DNA of 64,000 bases from Rhizobium chutanense (GCF_002531935.1 NZ_NWSV01000026.1:1-64000); one strand, 5' to 3'; shown: positions 8,091 through 17,776, counted from the first letter of the stretch. The notes: a model not told the origin generated them from the sequence alone. Program-made: numbers and translations.

Positions 8091-8348
8091 ATGTTGATGA
8101 AAGAAGCCACGTCTCACTTGACCAAATCCGAGCTTGCCCACATCGGCAGCGGCGAGGTCGCCTATATCAGAAAAATGCGGACCGAAGAGGTCGCCAAGTG
8201 TTTTCCGGAGGCGCCGGATATCGATCCGAACGTCGATCTCTGGGCACTTTTCGGCGCTGACGGCACGCCGATCCTGTTGACGGACAACCGCTCCAGCACC
8301 TTCTTCAAGGCTGCCGAGGACGAACTGAAGACGGTCAGCCTGCACTGA
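8091..8348 (+). CDS. DUF1150 family small protein
   Basis: An 85-residue protein of the DUF1150 family, known in alphaproteobacteria and of unknown function. Seen: a mixed alpha/beta composition with LAHIGSGEVAYIRKM, DLWALFGADGTPI and LLTDNRSSTFFKAAEDEL; no membrane segment, no signal peptide, no cysteine pair. A strong GGAGGA precedes the second of two possible starts (MLMKEAT), which I chose. It lies behind hsp20 with no promoter of its own in view, so it is probably heat-induced with it; in other alphaproteobacteria I recall the same pairing. Confidence 0.85.
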   Translation: MLMKEATSHLTKSELAHIGSGEVAYIRKMRTEEVAKCFPEAPDIDPNVDLWALFGADGTPILLTDNRSSTFFKAAEDELKTVSLH

Positions 8349-8481
8349 CCGTCAAACACGGCCGTTGCGCTTCACCGCGATGGCGGTGCGCGGGCCATTT
8401 GATCCGATTTCGCCGCGGTCTGCTGATTTGTGCGTCGCCGATCGGATTTCGGCGTCGATATCGATCCGGCGCGTCGAGAGA

Positions 8482-9012
8482 TCAAGCCGGAATATAGGTC
8501 AGTCTGATCACGTCCTCGTCCATCCGATCAGCCGTCACAAGGCGGAGCGGCGGCCGAGGTCCGGCAAAATAGGGCTTGCCGTGACCAAGCACGACGGGGT
8601 GCAGGTAGATCTGATACTCGTCGATCAGGCCAAGGTCGGTCAGGCCCCGCGCCAAATCCGGGCCGGCAACTTCGATCTCCCCGTCGCGTTCCGCCTTCAG
8701 TTTGCGGATCGCGCCCTCAAGATCTTCCCCAACAAGCGTGGCGTTCGGTCCGACCGACGTCAACGAGCGCGAGACGACCCATTTCGGCTGCTTGCGCCAC
8801 GCCGCCGCGTAGGCCCGCCGCTCTGCGTCCCATTCGGGATGTTCGTCGTCCCAGTAGCGCATGACCTCATACATTCGCCGCCCGTACAGGCTGCCCGCCT
8901 GCCGCTCGGCGGATTCGATGAAGTGGCGGAAAAGCGTGGGGCTTGGCCCGAACGCCATATGATCGACGTAGCCATCCAGGGACTGGTTCATTCCGAACAC
9001 GAGCTTCGCCAT
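8482..9012 (-). CDS. dihydrofolate reductase family protein (RibD C-terminal type)
   Basis: A 176-residue protein with the RibD_C/DHFR-like fold: N-terminal MAKLVFGMNQSLDGYVD, a GRRMYEVM motif after residue 42 and VAGPDLARGLTDLGLIDEYQ near 115-135 for NADPH binding. Relatives are annotated as riboflavin-type reductases or deaminases; the real substrate is unknown. AAAGGA precedes the ATG. It is a single gene with its own promoter, in which an inverted repeat overlaps the -35 region. Confidence 0.85.
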   Translation of the reverse strand: MAKLVFGMNQSLDGYVDHMAFGPSPTLFRHFIESAERQAGSLYGRRMYEVMRYWDDEHPEWDAERRAYAAAWRKQPKWVVSRSLTSVGPNATLVGEDLEGAIRKLKAERDGEIEVAGPDLARGLTDLGLIDEYQIYLHPVVLGHGKPYFAGPRPPLRLVTADRMDEDVIRLTYIPA

Positions 9013-9072
9013 ATCCGCGTCCTTTCCGTGGATGGAACATCCGAGGTCTGATTGTGTTGTGCAATCGACGAT

Positions 9073-9106
9073 AGCATAGATAGACTGATCTTATATTGCA
9101 ATCAGT
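9073..9106 (-). promoter_or_regulatory. promoter with overlapping inverted repeat for the DHFR-like gene
   Basis: Read on the minus strand: TTGCAA (9096-9101), 17 bases, TATGCT (9073-9078). The inverted repeat ACTGAT (9084-9089) / ATCAGT (9101-9106), with 11 bases between, covers the spacer and the edge of the -35, the usual position of a repressor site. No regulator gene is adjacent. Confidence 0.5.
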
Positions 9107-9212
9107 TTCTGTCGCCCGCGTAAACGCCCCCGCGCTCAGGCTGCCGGGTTTGGCTCACTCGCGAGGCGATGGGGGCGCTGGAGACTTCGCTGCATCGGCT
9201 TGAGGCTGGGGC

Positions 9213-9914
9213 TCAGATTTTCCGGAATGTCAGATAGGCCGAAGAACGGCCCTCGCGCCGGGCCTTGGCCTCGTAGCGTGTGCTCGGCCAGCCCTGATAA
9301 GGGGTGAGCCAATCCGCTGCATTGTCGGCCATCCAGTCGAAGCCGCCATGGTCGCGGCATTTGAGCAGCGTCCAGTTGACATAGGTGTCGATATCGGAGG
9401 CGAAGCAGAACAGGCCGCCGGGCTTCAGCACGCGATGAAAGCGGTCGAGATTGGTCTTGGAGACAAAGCGGCGTTTCCAGTGCTTCCGCTTCGGCCAGGG
9501 ATCGGGATAGAGCAGATCGATCTGGTCGAGTGAAGCGTCCGGCAGCCAGTCGAGCAGCTGCGTTGCGTCGTCATTATAGACGCGGATGTTGGCGGCACCG
9601 GTCTCGCCGATGCGCGACAGCAGCTTCTGCATGGAATTGACAAAGGGCTCGACGCCGATGAAGCCGGTCGATGGGGTTTCCAGCGCCCGGTGGATCAGGT
9701 GCTCGCCGCCGCCGAAACCGATTTCCAGCCGCAATCGCTCGACGGGAACCGGGAAGAGAGAGGTCAGCGGCGCCGGGGGCGCCGCCGAGAGATCGATCAG
9801 GAATGCCGGCAGCAGACTGTTCAGCGTCTCGGCCTGCTGCTCGCGCAGGGCCTTGCCCTTGCGGCGACCGAAAAAGGCTTCGGTCGCCCGGCCGCGGCGT
9901 TCCATATCCGTCAT
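9213..9914 (-). CDS. trmB: tRNA (guanine-N7-)-methyltransferase
   Basis: A 233-residue SAM-dependent enzyme that makes m7G46 in tRNA. Seen: the SAM-binding EIGFGGGEHL near residue 66, GVEPFVNSMQKLL, and the TrmB signature LYPDPWPKRKHWKRRFV. The N-terminal stretch with GRRKGKALR is typical. It begins 7 bases after the metK stop and is probably cotranscribed with it, linking SAM synthesis to a SAM-using enzyme. Other tRNA-modifying genes (miaB, tsaB) lie nearby on the same strand. Confidence 0.96.
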   Translation of the reverse strand: MTDMERRGRATEAFFGRRKGKALREQQAETLNSLLPAFLIDLSAAPPAPLTSLFPVPVERLRLEIGFGGGEHLIHRALETPSTGFIGVEPFVNSMQKLLSRIGETGAANIRVYNDDATQLLDWLPDASLDQIDLLYPDPWPKRKHWKRRFVSKTNLDRFHRVLKPGGLFCFASDIDTYVNWTLLKCRDHGGFDWMADNAADWLTPYQGWPSTRYEAKARREGRSSAYLTFRKI

Positions 9915-9921
9915 GCTGATC

Positions 9922-11160
<1,239 letters not shown>

Positions 11161-11241
11161 TCCGGGATTCCCCTCAAAGAACAAAAGCTAGCTAGTAGGT
11201 ACTCAGTTCGAGGCTCGATGACAAGCGCAGAAGGACATAAA

Positions 11242-11279
11242 TATATCTTTATATCTGCGGCAAAGTGACAAATTTTGTC
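11242..11279 (-). promoter_or_regulatory. metK promoter with tandem TATATCT operator candidate
   Basis: On the plus strand TATATCT occurs twice (11242-11248 and 11250-11256), one helical face short of a turn apart. On the minus strand TTGTCA (11266-11271) and GATATA (11242-11247) with an 18-base spacer form a promoter, so the repeats cover its -10. A 13-base palindrome GACAAATTTTGTC (11267-11279) covers the -35. ArsR-type SahR is known to control metK in many proteobacteria; whether this is its site is inference. Confidence 0.5.
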
Positions 11280-11289
11280 CCAAAAACGC

Positions 11290-11316
11290 AAAAAAGGCGG
11301 CCTTTCGACCGCCTTT
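11290..11316 (-). terminator. intrinsic terminator after praR
   Basis: On the minus strand AAAGGCGG and CCGCCTTT pair around an eight-base loop, followed by a run of six T (plus-strand A-run 11290-11295). It begins 22 bases after the praR stop and separates praR from the metK promoter. Confidence 0.8.
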
Positions 11317-11337
11317 CGAATTCTGCGATGGGGTAGT

Positions 11338-11757
11338 TCAGTCGGCGTCGGCTTCGGCTGCCAGCGCTTTCACCAGCTCCACGACCTTGCGGCGAACCTT
11401 CGGATCGGAAATCTTGACGAAGGCGCGGTTGAGCTGCAGGCCTTCCGAGGAGGAGAGGAAATCGACGACGTAATTCGAGCTCGAAGCTTCCGCCATGCCG
11501 CCGACGGCGCCGGAATGTTCGCCGGGCGCGTCCTCGAAGAAAAAGGAAACCGGAACATTGAGGATGTTCGAGATGTTCTGCAGACGGCTTGCGCCGACGC
11601 GGTTGGTGCCTTTTTCGTATTTCTGGATCTGCTGGAAGGTGATGCCGAGGCTCTCGCCGAGTTTTTCCTGGCTCATGCCAAGCATCGTGCGGCGAAGGCG
11701 AATACGGCTGCCAACGTGGATGTCGATCGGGTTAGGCTTCTTTTTGTTTTCAATCAT
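11338..11757 (-). CDS. praR: PraR/PhrR-type helix-turn-helix regulator
   Basis: A 139-residue Cro/CI-type regulator. The HTH_3 domain covers residues 15-70: RIRLRRTMLGMSQEKLGESLGIT, then FQQIQKYEKGTNRVGASRL and NVPVSFFFE. The C-terminal third is helical and acidic at the end. In R. leguminosarum the homologue PraR represses biofilm and quorum-sensing genes and in Sinorhizobium the relative PhrR responds to low pH; this assignment rests on sequence form and on its position beside metK. It is monocistronic, with a strong terminator behind it. Confidence 0.85.
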   Translation of the reverse strand: MIENKKKPNPIDIHVGSRIRLRRTMLGMSQEKLGESLGITFQQIQKYEKGTNRVGASRLQNISNILNVPVSFFFEDAPGEHSGAVGGMAEASSSNYVVDFLSSSEGLQLNRAFVKISDPKVRRKVVELVKALAAEADAD

Positions 11758-11893
11758 GGTCGTGCCCTAGCTAAGAATTTCAATCTGTTTCTAACCGGCA
11801 TGCCCCTGATCCATCCCAAACGCCAGTTGCAGGCGGTGACACCCACCCATCAACATACGCTCAGAACGCCGATTGTCATCACTATGCAATTTT

Positions 11894-11932
11894 AGGGGTT
11901 TTTGGTCAATTCAACCCGGAAATAAAACCCCT
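11894..11932 (-). other. inverted repeat across the lnt stop codon
   Basis: AGGGGTTTT (11894-11902) and AAAACCCCT (11924-11932) form a nine-pair stem whose outer arm lies in the last lnt codons and whose loop contains the stop. No T-run follows on the minus strand. It may protect or end the lnt message. Confidence 0.4.
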
Positions 11933-13510
11933 ACGAGAAAATAGCGCAATCAAAATGAGCAGCACCTCGGTCAACCAGAAGTATGTTTGCCGGGGGATTG
12001 CCGGTTCGGCCTCTTCGCCGAGCCTATCGAGAGTTGCATCGATGAAGCCGGTTTGCTCGAGATCGAGACCCGCGATAATTTCCCCATGCGCGTTCACCAG
12101 CGCTGAAATGCCGCTATTGGCGTCGCGAATCAGCGGCAGCCCGGTTTCGACAGCCCGGACCCGCGCCTGCTGGAAGTGTTGATAGGGTCCGGGTGTTGCG
12201 CCGAACCAGGCATCATTGGTGATATTGAGGATCGCATTGGCGTCTTTGATGTCGCCGGTCATCTCGTCGGGGAAGATGATCTCGTAGCAGATCAGCGGGT
12301 AGAGATTGAGCCCGCCGGGCAGCGCCAGCAGGTGCCGGCTTGCCGCCGCCGAAAACCCGCCCGGCACCTCGACGACGTTCTGGATGCCGAATTCGGTGAG
12401 CACGTCCTCAAAGGGCAGGTATTCGCCGAAGGGCACCAGATGCACCTTGTCGGAGGCGGCGATGATCTGGCCGCGGCCATCGATGACGTAGATGGAATTA
12501 TAGTAACGCGCCGGCGTGCCCGGCCCCATCTCCTCGGCGCGAACCGCGCCGGCGATCAGGATCTGGTTGTCGTCGAGCGTGTCGGCGATCCGCGTCAGCG
12601 CATCCTGGTTGTCGGTCAGGATGAAGGGGATCGAGGTTTCCGGCCAGACGATGATATCGGGCTTGCGTCCGCCGTTTTTTGGCGCTGCGGCCGACAGCTT
12701 CAGATGCGTCTCGAAGATCGCGCTGCGGTCGGCGTCGTTGTCCATCTTCGCCGCCTGGTCGATATCAGGCTGCACCAGCCGCACCACCGGCCGCTTGTCC
12801 TCGGGCAAGGCTTCCGGCCGCGGCGCGAGATGGAGCACATAAGCGCCATAACCGAGATGCGCGGCAAACAGCAGAGCGGCGAGCGTGATACCCAGCCGCG
12901 CGCCCTGGCGCGTGCCGATAAGGGCGGGCGCGGAAAAGATGAAGACGGCAAGCGTCGTCACTCCCATCGCCCCGATCACATGCGCCGATTGCATCATCAG
13001 CGGAACCGGCATCATGCCGTAGCCGATGGCGTTCCAGGGAAAGCCGGTCAGTATGGCGCTGCGCAGCCATTCCATCAGCCCGAAGCCGGCCGCAAGTGCG
13101 GCGATCCGTCCCATGCCGTCGGACCAGAAAATCCGGGCAAGGGCGGTCGCCAGCCCGTAGAAAACCGCAAGACAGGCCGGCAGCCCGAGAATGGCGAGCG
13201 GCAGCGCCCAGGCGAATTCCTCCTGATCGACCAGCAGCGCATGGCCGAGCCACCAGAGACCGGCGACGAAATAGCCGAAGCCGAACAGCCAGCCGGTGGC
13301 AAATGCCGGCCACAGCCTGCCGGCCAGGCCGCTTTCGGGCGAAGCCGCCGCCCCGTCGATCAGCCAGACGAGCAGTGGGAAGGAGACGAACATTGCCGCG
13401 AAAAAGCCGAAGGGCGGCAGCGCCAGCACGGCGAATGCCCCGGCGGCGATGGCCAGCAGCGACCGTTTGAAACCCCAGACCAGGATAACCCTGTCCGCAA
13501 GCCGCTCCAT
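11906..13510 (-). CDS. lnt: apolipoprotein N-acyltransferase
   Basis: A 534-residue inner-membrane enzyme that adds the third acyl chain to lipoproteins after Lgt and LspA (lspA is elsewhere in this window). Six or more membrane segments fill the first half (residues about 10-220); the second half is a nitrilase domain with the catalytic triad in WPETSIPF (Glu), KVHLVPFGEYLPF (Lys) and PLICYEIIFP (Cys). One membrane segment closes the C-terminus. The ATG chosen has GGGAG 8 bases upstream; a TTG start nine codons earlier is less likely. Confidence 0.95.
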   Translation of the reverse strand: MERLADRVILVWGFKRSLLAIAAGAFAVLALPPFGFFAAMFVSFPLLVWLIDGAAASPESGLAGRLWPAFATGWLFGFGYFVAGLWWLGHALLVDQEEFAWALPLAILGLPACLAVFYGLATALARIFWSDGMGRIAALAAGFGLMEWLRSAILTGFPWNAIGYGMMPVPLMMQSAHVIGAMGVTTLAVFIFSAPALIGTRQGARLGITLAALLFAAHLGYGAYVLHLAPRPEALPEDKRPVVRLVQPDIDQAAKMDNDADRSAIFETHLKLSAAAPKNGGRKPDIIVWPETSIPFILTDNQDALTRIADTLDDNQILIAGAVRAEEMGPGTPARYYNSIYVIDGRGQIIAASDKVHLVPFGEYLPFEDVLTEFGIQNVVEVPGGFSAAASRHLLALPGGLNLYPLICYEIIFPDEMTGDIKDANAILNITNDAWFGATPGPYQHFQQARVRAVETGLPLIRDANSGISALVNAHGEIIAGLDLEQTGFIDATLDRLGEEAEPAIPRQTYFWLTEVLLILIALFSRRGFISGLN

Positions 13511-13579
13511 GCACACTCCCATCAAACCGCGAATCAACCCGTTCGCAGTCTTTCAAAAAAGCGGCTCTTTGTCCTCTTA

Positions 13580-13628
13580 ATGCATATCGCTCGGAGCGTG
13601 TGCAGCGGCTCCTGGATAACGACATGGG
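13580..13628. repeat. intergenic palindromic repeat, copy 1
   Basis: On the minus strand this reads CATGTCGTTATCC, a short linker, CCGCTGCACAC, then CGATATGCAT. The same order of blocks (CATGTC-TT-TC, CCGC-GC-CAC, GCATGC) occurs at 17859-17905. I recall similar sequences scattered between rhizobial genes. It lies upstream of lnt, next to a possible promoter. Confidence 0.55.
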
Positions 13629-13641
13629 CAAATAGACGACT

Positions 13642-14787
13642 TTAGTTGGCGGTCGATTCCGCCGGCCGGTCGTCGCCGGCGTCGGAGCCGGGAGCGATGT
13701 CGCCATCCGCCTTGGCGCGGCGACGGATCGCATGGCGCTTGCGGGTGATGCGCAGCCGCTTGATGCGGCGCGGATCGGCGTCGAGAATATGGAATTCGAA
13801 GCCCGGCAGCGCCTGGACGACCTCGCCACGCACCGGGATGCGCCCGAGCGCGGAGAAGATCAGGCCGCCCAGCGTATCGACCTCGTCGACCTGTTCGCTG
13901 ATGTCGAAATCCGGCCCGATCGCTTCGGCGATTTCTTCCAGTTCGACGCGGGCGTCGGCGACGAAGACGTCTTCGGCGACGCGCTTGAACATCACCTCTT
14001 CGTCGTCATGTTCGTCGTCGATATCGCCGACCACCATTTCGACGATGTCCTCATGCGAAGCGAGCCCGTCGGTGCCGCCATACTCGTCGATAACGAGCGC
14101 CATCTGCGTGCGGTTCACCTGCATGCGGCGCAACAGGTCGGACGCCAGCATCGACGGCGGCACGAACAGGATCTTGCGGATGATGCCGGCCTCGGCCAGG
14201 GTCTTCTGCAGGTCGACGCGGGCAAGATCGAAATTCGGCTTGGCCGACCGCGTGGTCTTCTGGATGTTCTCGGGCGCAACTTCGATCGCGGGCGCCGCAA
14301 CGGTCGGTTTCGTCGGGCCGCGGCGCTTGTTGCGCGCCTGCTTGGCGACATAGGAAAGCAGGTCACGGATATGCACCATGCCGCGCGGATCGTCGAGCGT
14401 ATCGGCGTAGACGGGCATGCGCGAACGGCCGGATTCCTCGAACAGGATCATCAGTTCGCCGATGGTGATGTTCTGGTCGACCGCCTCGATATCGGCGCGC
14501 GGCACCATCACGTCGGCGACGCGCACCTCGCGAAAGCGCAGGATGTTGTGCAGCATGGCCCGCTCGTCGGGCGAAAAAGCATCGTCGCCGGCCGCATCGG
14601 TCATCAGCGCGTCGGCAAGATCCTCGCGCAGCCGCGAGCCCTGCTGCGGGCGAAGGATGCGCGCGGCGCGCGACCAGAAGGATTGGGATCGGCCGGATGG
14701 CCGACTACTACTGCCCGCCTCGTCCGAAGAGGAGGATGGCTCGGAGTCCTTGGCGTCTGCCGCCGGCTTCGTCGTAAAGTCGCTCAT
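13642..14787 (-). CDS. CorC/HlyC-type hemolysin family protein with CBS domains
   Basis: A 381-residue soluble protein of the CorC/TlyC group. Order: a charged Ser-rich N-terminus, two CBS domains (about residues 95-160 and 190-260, starting VRVADVMVPRADIEAV) and the CorC_HlyC domain (about 275-350, with DTLGGLIFSALGRIPVRGE). E. coli CorC is tied to magnesium/cobalt efflux; the real role is uncertain. A roughly 30-residue Lys/Arg-rich insert sits inside the CBS pair. Its ATG overlaps the ybeY stop by four bases (ATGA); the ybeY-corC pair is widely conserved next to lnt. Confidence 0.88.
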   Translation of the reverse strand: MSDFTTKPAADAKDSEPSSSSDEAGSSSRPSGRSQSFWSRAARILRPQQGSRLREDLADALMTDAAGDDAFSPDERAMLHNILRFREVRVADVMVPRADIEAVDQNITIGELMILFEESGRSRMPVYADTLDDPRGMVHIRDLLSYVAKQARNKRRGPTKPTVAAPAIEVAPENIQKTTRSAKPNFDLARVDLQKTLAEAGIIRKILFVPPSMLASDLLRRMQVNRTQMALVIDEYGGTDGLASHEDIVEMVVGDIDDEHDDEEVMFKRVAEDVFVADARVELEEIAEAIGPDFDISEQVDEVDTLGGLIFSALGRIPVRGEVVQALPGFEFHILDADPRRIKRLRITRKRHAIRRRAKADGDIAPGSDAGDDRPAESTAN

Positions 14788-15299
14788 GGTTCCATTTTAA
14801 GGTCTTGACCCTCGTAGGGATCAGATAGGCCGAGCTGCGCTAAAATGCGAGTCTCCAGCCCCTCCATAATTTCGGCTTCGGCATTATTCATATGGTCGTA
14901 ACCGAGAAGATGCAAGAAACCGTGCACCAGAAGATGGGTCAGGTGGTCGTCGAAACTCTTTTCGAACTCCTGGGCTTCCCGCTCCACCGTCTCCCGGGCG
15001 ATGATGATGTCGCCGAGCATCGGACCGGGCATTTTGCCGGGCTGAACCGGAAAGGCCGGAAAGGAAAGCACATTGGTTGCCTTGTCCTTGCCGCGCCATT
15101 CGGCGTTGATGTCCTGGATCGAGGCATCGTCGGTGAAGACGAGCGAAACCTCGGGCGGCATCGTCGGGAAGGGTTGCTTCTCGCTGTCGTGGAGATAGAC
15201 CACTGCTGCGCCGAGCACACGTTCGCAGAACGACAGCAGCGTCTCCTCGCCCGGCCAGCCGATGTCTTCGACGCTGATCTGGATGTCGAGTTCGGCCAT
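14784..15299 (-). CDS. ybeY: rRNA maturation endonuclease YbeY
   Basis: A 171-residue zinc-dependent RNase of the UPF0054 family, needed for 16S rRNA 3' maturation, ribosome quality control and, in Sinorhizobium, normal sRNA-like regulation and symbiosis. The metal-binding motif HGFLHLLGYDH gives three His ligands near residues 130-140. It overlaps corC by four bases and starts at the last base of the phoH stop, the usual phoH-ybeY-corC order. Confidence 0.96.
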   Translation of the reverse strand: MAELDIQISVEDIGWPGEETLLSFCERVLGAAVVYLHDSEKQPFPTMPPEVSLVFTDDASIQDINAEWRGKDKATNVLSFPAFPVQPGKMPGPMLGDIIIARETVEREAQEFEKSFDDHLTHLLVHGFLHLLGYDHMNNAEAEIMEGLETRILAQLGLSDPYEGQDLKMEP

Positions 15300-16348
15300 C
15301 AGTCCTGCCGGCTGGCTTCCGCTTCGGCGGCATAGGTGGAATCATAGGCCCTGACGATACGCCCGACCAGCGGATGGCGCACGACGTCGGTATCCTTGAA
15401 GCGCACGATCGAGATGCCCTCGACGCCGTTCAGAAGCTGCAGCGCCTCGACGAGGCCCGACTTGACGCCGCGCGGCAGGTCGATCTGGCTCGGGTCGCCG
15501 GTGACGATCATCCGGGCATTTTCGCCGAGACGCGTCAGGAACATCTTCATCTGCATCGATGTCGTGTTCTGCGCTTCGTCGAGGATGATGGCGGCATTGG
15601 CAAGCGTGCGGCCGCGCATGAAGGCGAGCGGCGCGATTTCGATGACGCCGGCGGTAATCGCCCGATCGACCTTGTCGGCCGGGATCATGTCGTAGAGCGC
15701 GTCGTAAAGCGGGCGCAGATAGGGATCGACCTTTTCCTTCATGTCGCCGGGCAGGAAGCCGAGGCGCTCGCCGGCTTCGACGGCCGGGCGCGACAGGATG
15801 ATCTTTTCGACGGCGCCGCGCTCCAAGAGCTGGGCGGCATGGGCAACGGCGAGATAGGTCTTGCCGGTGCCGGCCGGGCCGACGCCGAAGACCAGCTCGG
15901 CACGTTCGAGCGCCCTGATATAGGCGTCCTGGGTCGGCGTGCGGGCGATGATCGTCTTCTTGCGGGTGGAAACCTGAGCCATCGTCAGCTTGGCCTTGCG
16001 CTCCATTGTGGGAAGGCTGAGCTGATCGTCGGCGGCGACCGCCATGCGGATTGCGCCTTCGACGTCGGATCGTTCCACGCTGCCGCCTTTCTGAAGCTTT
16101 TCATAGAGATAGTCGAGCGTGCGCCGCGCCTGGTTGGTGGTGACGACATCGCCTGTAATGACGACCGAATTGCCGCGTGCCCGCGCATCGATGTTGAGCC
16201 GTTCCTCGAGCAGCTTGAGGTTCTGGTCGAACTGACCGAAGAGCTCGCTGGCGAAGCGGTTGTTCTCGAACGTCAGGACGAAGTGATTGGTGTCGCTCGG
16301 CGTGCGGGGGTGGCGCGGTGAAGAAGAAACCAATTCTTGTCCGTTCAA
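15299..16348 (-). CDS. PhoH-like ATPase
   Basis: A 349-residue PhoH/PhoL protein. The P-loop GPAGTGKTYLA is near residue 158, the DEAQN Walker B (ILDEAQNTT) near 256 and the GDPSQIDLP motif follows. An N-terminal KH-like region (residues 25-90) fits RNA binding. PhoH proteins are linked by conserved operons to ybeY and are thought to act in RNA metabolism. The stop overlaps the ybeY start by one base; miaB ends 18 bases before the start. Confidence 0.93.
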   Translation of the reverse strand: MNGQELVSSSPRHPRTPSDTNHFVLTFENNRFASELFGQFDQNLKLLEERLNIDARARGNSVVITGDVVTTNQARRTLDYLYEKLQKGGSVERSDVEGAIRMAVAADDQLSLPTMERKAKLTMAQVSTRKKTIIARTPTQDAYIRALERAELVFGVGPAGTGKTYLAVAHAAQLLERGAVEKIILSRPAVEAGERLGFLPGDMKEKVDPYLRPLYDALYDMIPADKVDRAITAGVIEIAPLAFMRGRTLANAAIILDEAQNTTSMQMKMFLTRLGENARMIVTGDPSQIDLPRGVKSGLVEALQLLNGVEGISIVRFKDTDVVRHPLVGRIVRAYDSTYAAEAEASRQD

Positions 16349-16366
16349 GCGGTCGGGCTCCTTGGG

Positions 16367-17776
16367 TTAAACCGCAGCCTCTGCGCGTTCGGCAAACAGG
16401 CTGTTCGTTCCGGTTCCGGTGATTCGCACTTTAATAATGTCACCGATTTGCGATGCTTTTGCATCAACATTCACTGATTGAAGCCAGGGAGAACGTCCGA
16501 TCAGCTGTTCCGGCATGCGACCGGGCTTTTCGAGCAACACATCGATCTCCTTGCCGATGCAGGATTCGGCAAATTCCTGCTGCTGCTTCAGGAGAAGCGC
16601 TTGCAGGCGTTCCAGCCGTTCTGCCTTGATCTCTTCCGGCACCTGGTCCTTCAGCTCCGCGCCGGGCGTGCCCGGCCGTGTCGAATATTTGAACGAGAAG
16701 GCCTGTGCATAACGGACCTCCTCCACAAGCCGGAGTGTATCCTCAAAATCGGCGTCTGTCTCCCCCGGAAAGCCGGTGATGAAATCGCCGGACAGCGCGA
16801 TATCGGACCGCACCGCGCGAATGCGCGCAATCAGGCTGAGATATTCGGCCGCCGTGTGGCGCCGGTTCATCGCTTTCAGGATGCGGTCCGAGCCCGATTG
16901 CACCGGCAGGTGCAGATAGGGCATCAGCGCCCGGAGGTCGCGATGGGCCTCGATCAGCCGGTCGTCCATGTCGCGCGGATGGCTTGTGGTATAGCGCAGC
17001 CGCGCCAGGCCGGGGATCTCGGCCAGGCGATAGAGCAGGTCGCCGAGGCTCCACGCCTCGCCGCCGGATCCGGCGCCGTGCCAGGCATTGACATTCTGCC
17101 CGAGCAGGGTGATTTCGCGCACACCTCCCTCGACCAGCTTTTCGGCTTCCTCGACGATCTGGGAAACCGGCCGCGACACTTCCGAGCCGCGTGTATAGGG
17201 CACGACGCAGAAGGTGCAGAACTTGTCGCAGCCCTCCTGCACCGTCAGGAAGGCGGTGACGCCGCGGGCACGGATCTTCCGGCTCTCGGCGATCGGCAGA
17301 TGTTCGAACTTGTCCTCGATCGCATATTCCGTATCGACGACGCGCTGGCCCTCTTTGGCCCGGCGCAGCGCCTCCGGCAGCCGGTGATAGGTCTGCGGGC
17401 CGATGACGACGTCGACGGCGGGCGCGCGCCGGAGAATCTCCTCGCCTTCGGCCTGGGCGACGCAGCCGGCAACGCCGATCATCATCTCCCGGCCGTCCGC
17501 CGCCTTCTTCTTTTTCATCTCGCGCAGCCGCCCGAGCGCCGAATAGACCTTCTCGGCCGCCTTCTCTCTGATGTGGCAGGTGTTGAGCAGAACGAGGTCG
17601 GCCTCTTCCATATCTTCGGTCGGTTCGTAACCGTCGCGGGCGAGTGCATCGCTCATCCGCGTGGAATCGTAGACGTTCATCTGGCAGCCGTAGGTCTTGA
17701 TGAAGACCTTGCGGCTGTTGGAGCCGTCGCGGAGCATCGGTTCCGGGGCCTGGAGAAGGGCGCTGTCCTGTGTCAT
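16367..17776 (-). CDS. miaB: tRNA-2-methylthio-N6-isopentenyladenosine synthase
   Basis: A 469-residue radical SAM methylthiotransferase that converts i6A37 to ms2i6A37 in tRNA. Three N-terminal cysteines for the auxiliary cluster lie in TYGCQMN, NTCHIREK and VAGCVAQAEG; the radical SAM cluster is in EGCDKFCTFCVVPYTRG; a TRAM domain closes the protein (about residues 400-465). The miaB-phoH-ybeY-corC-lnt order is the standard one in proteobacteria. The 129 bases upstream hold a palindromic repeat. Confidence 0.97.
   Translation of the reverse strand: MTQDSALLQAPEPMLRDGSNSRKVFIKTYGCQMNVYDSTRMSDALARDGYEPTEDMEEADLVLLNTCHIREKAAEKVYSALGRLREMKKKKAADGREMMIGVAGCVAQAEGEEILRRAPAVDVVIGPQTYHRLPEALRRAKEGQRVVDTEYAIEDKFEHLPIAESRKIRARGVTAFLTVQEGCDKFCTFCVVPYTRGSEVSRPVSQIVEEAEKLVEGGVREITLLGQNVNAWHGAGSGGEAWSLGDLLYRLAEIPGLARLRYTTSHPRDMDDRLIEAHRDLRALMPYLHLPVQSGSDRILKAMNRRHTAAEYLSLIARIRAVRSDIALSGDFITGFPGETDADFEDTLRLVEEVRYAQAFSFKYSTRPGTPGAELKDQVPEEIKAERLERLQALLLKQQQEFAESCIGKEIDVLLEKPGRMPEQLIGRSPWLQSVNVDAKASQIGDIIKVRITGTGTNSLFAERAEAAV

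Noticed and set aside
11161..11265. SAM riboswitch in the metK leader
   Set aside because: The leader is short and AT-rich near the promoter, and none of the conserved SAM-II or SAM-I elements I know can be placed. The tandem repeats suit a protein operator better.
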